Shown piece after piece: positions 63,096 to 64,000 of a stretch of DNA of 64,000 nucleotides. This DNA is from Raphanus sativus (Eukaryota; Streptophyta; Magnoliopsida; Brassicales; Brassicaceae). The notes beneath the pieces were generated by a model. That model did not search any database and was not told the origin of the DNA. It worked only from the letters and a program-made list of their open reading frames with translations. The DNA is taken from the NCBI RefSeq assembly GCF_000801105.2, contig NC_079519.1, positions 15,205,828 to 15,269,827 on the forward strand. The letters are read 5' to 3'. The translations under genes and the position numbers were made by a program. How positions within the stretch are numbered: the first letter of the stretch is position 1; every line of letters starts with the position of its first letter.

Positions 63096-64000
63096 TACTC
63101 TCCCTCTTCAAAAGGATTTGTCCTCAAATCCATTTTACCTGTATCAAAAGGAAATGAATCAGACACAAAAGATTTAAAATTCATGAAAAATTCTGTGAAG
63201 GAAAAGTATGGACAGAAACTTCCTTGGAGATTTGAGCTCGTTTTTATCAAGTAGTTCCAGTCCCATGTTCCAAGAACACAAGTGTTGTGTCGTCCTCCTC
63301 TGCTTGCTTCCATCTGAATTTGATCATTTATATCCTGCACTTTCAAAGCAACTAGAGAAACCACATCAAATCTGCGAAAGAAATTATCAAAGGGTTTCTC
63401 TATCCTTAAGACATCAAAAACAGGATCAAATTTCTTAGGATAATCATCAAGCAAGAGGGCAGACATCAAACAGGTAAACTGAGGCCAAAAATCGGTTTCT
63501 CAAATTCAAAATCAGGCCAAAGTGTGAAACTGTTAGGAAAAGGATGAGACAGTGCCAAATCTGAAAGCTTTTCATCATGAACGAGATCAAATTGATTCTT
63601 TGGCCTAAGCAATTTCGGTTCATGCATTTTCCTAAACCAAATCTCTTTCAAAGCACAGCTCAATGAAAACAAATCATGAAATGGTTTAAGCAAAACGTTT
63701 TTCAACCAAGTAAAGATTTCTCACAGTGCTCTTGAAGATCAGGAAAGGAGATGTGCCGGGATCAAAGCATAGATGACTCTCCATAGCTATGGATGTGATG
63801 TTTGTTGCTTCCTCATCAAAGATAGGACCTAGATCATCATCCAAAGGTGTCCTAGTGCCAGGAAGTCGCCCATGATATGGATGGTTGAATGGCTCTTCCT
63901 CAAAACCCTGTAAATTAAGAACAAGACTGCTCGGAAGTTCCGGCTCAAAACAGGTGAGTCCATCATCAATCATAAAATCAGATTTTGGAGAAGGAAGATC
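63096..64000 (-). mobile_element. 3' interior of element B, continuing past the window
   Basis: The purine tract GAAGAGGGAGAGTA (minus strand) adjoins the LTR, as in element A. Upstream, short frames on the minus strand (63973-63686, 63705-63466, 63469-63096) have no domain I recognise; one ends FEEGEYDRTKIEHRP, almost the same end as the element A gag-like frame. No protease, RT or integrase is visible up to 64000. Confidence 0.65.

Overview
The window looks like pericentromeric or centromere-edge DNA from a Brassicaceae plant, most likely Brassica or a close relative such as Raphanus. The evidence is a tandem array of about 176-bp monomers with HindIII sites (23534-25885) that I recognise from memory as the Brassica centromeric satellite (CentBr/HindIII type), plus Brassicaceae-specific gene families and Athila-, Tat- and CRM-like Ty3/Gypsy elements. 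There are no prokaryotic features. Nearly all of the window is transposable elements, many nested or rearranged. No rRNA, tRNA or CRISPR was seen.

Layout. 1-121 is an Athila-like fragment and 122-221 is an assembly gap. 340-6825 is a DNA transposon-like unit with 21-bp imperfect terminal inverted repeats and 9-bp target duplications (Mutator/MULE type). It carries four gene models: an F-box protein, a five-exon OB-fold (RPA-like) protein, a two-exon GRF-zinc-finger/transmembrane protein and a truncated MuDR N-terminal protein. The unit sits inside an LTR of the next region. 222-20771 (outside the MULE) is a tandem LTR-internal-LTR-internal-LTR array of a non-autonomous Tat-like element, with a 6.7-kb period and GC-rich minisatellites in the LTRs. 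20772-21521 is part of a related LTR with its own 90-bp repeat. 21522-23533 is the 3' end and LTR of an Athila-like element.

23534-28890 is satellite interrupted by a CACTA (En/Spm) element carrying a broken TNP2 transposase. 28891-34740 is a decayed Ty3/Gypsy element, possibly CRM type, inserted into satellite. 34748 to about 45717 is a Tat-lineage element (T1) with protease, RT, RNase H, a second RNase H and integrase but no gag; its 5' LTR is split by a 2.7-kb non-autonomous element (A) with a perfect 5-bp target duplication. T1 has a spliced antisense ORF between pol and the 3' LTR. About 45718-47100 holds fragments of a further LTR element. About 47100-51700 is an Athila-like GAG-protease element without RT, whose 5' LTR (51703-56561) contains a 2.7-kb insertion flanked by an 805-bp direct duplication. 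56562-59751 is the antisense ORF and 3' LTR of another Tat element (Z). 59752-62669 is the apparent source of the 2.7-kb insertion, and 62093-64000 is the LTR and 3' interior of element B, which runs off the window.

Apart from the MULE-borne genes, the coding regions are selfish-element proteins, mostly broken by stops or frameshifts. The four MULE-borne models keep open frames and plausible splice sites, so they are the only candidates here for expressed cellular-type genes. The most notable structures are the gene-carrying MULE, the LTR-sharing tandem array, the recurrent U3 minisatellites that also serve as insertion targets, the antisense spliced ORFs of Tat elements, and the insertion with 805-bp flanking duplication.
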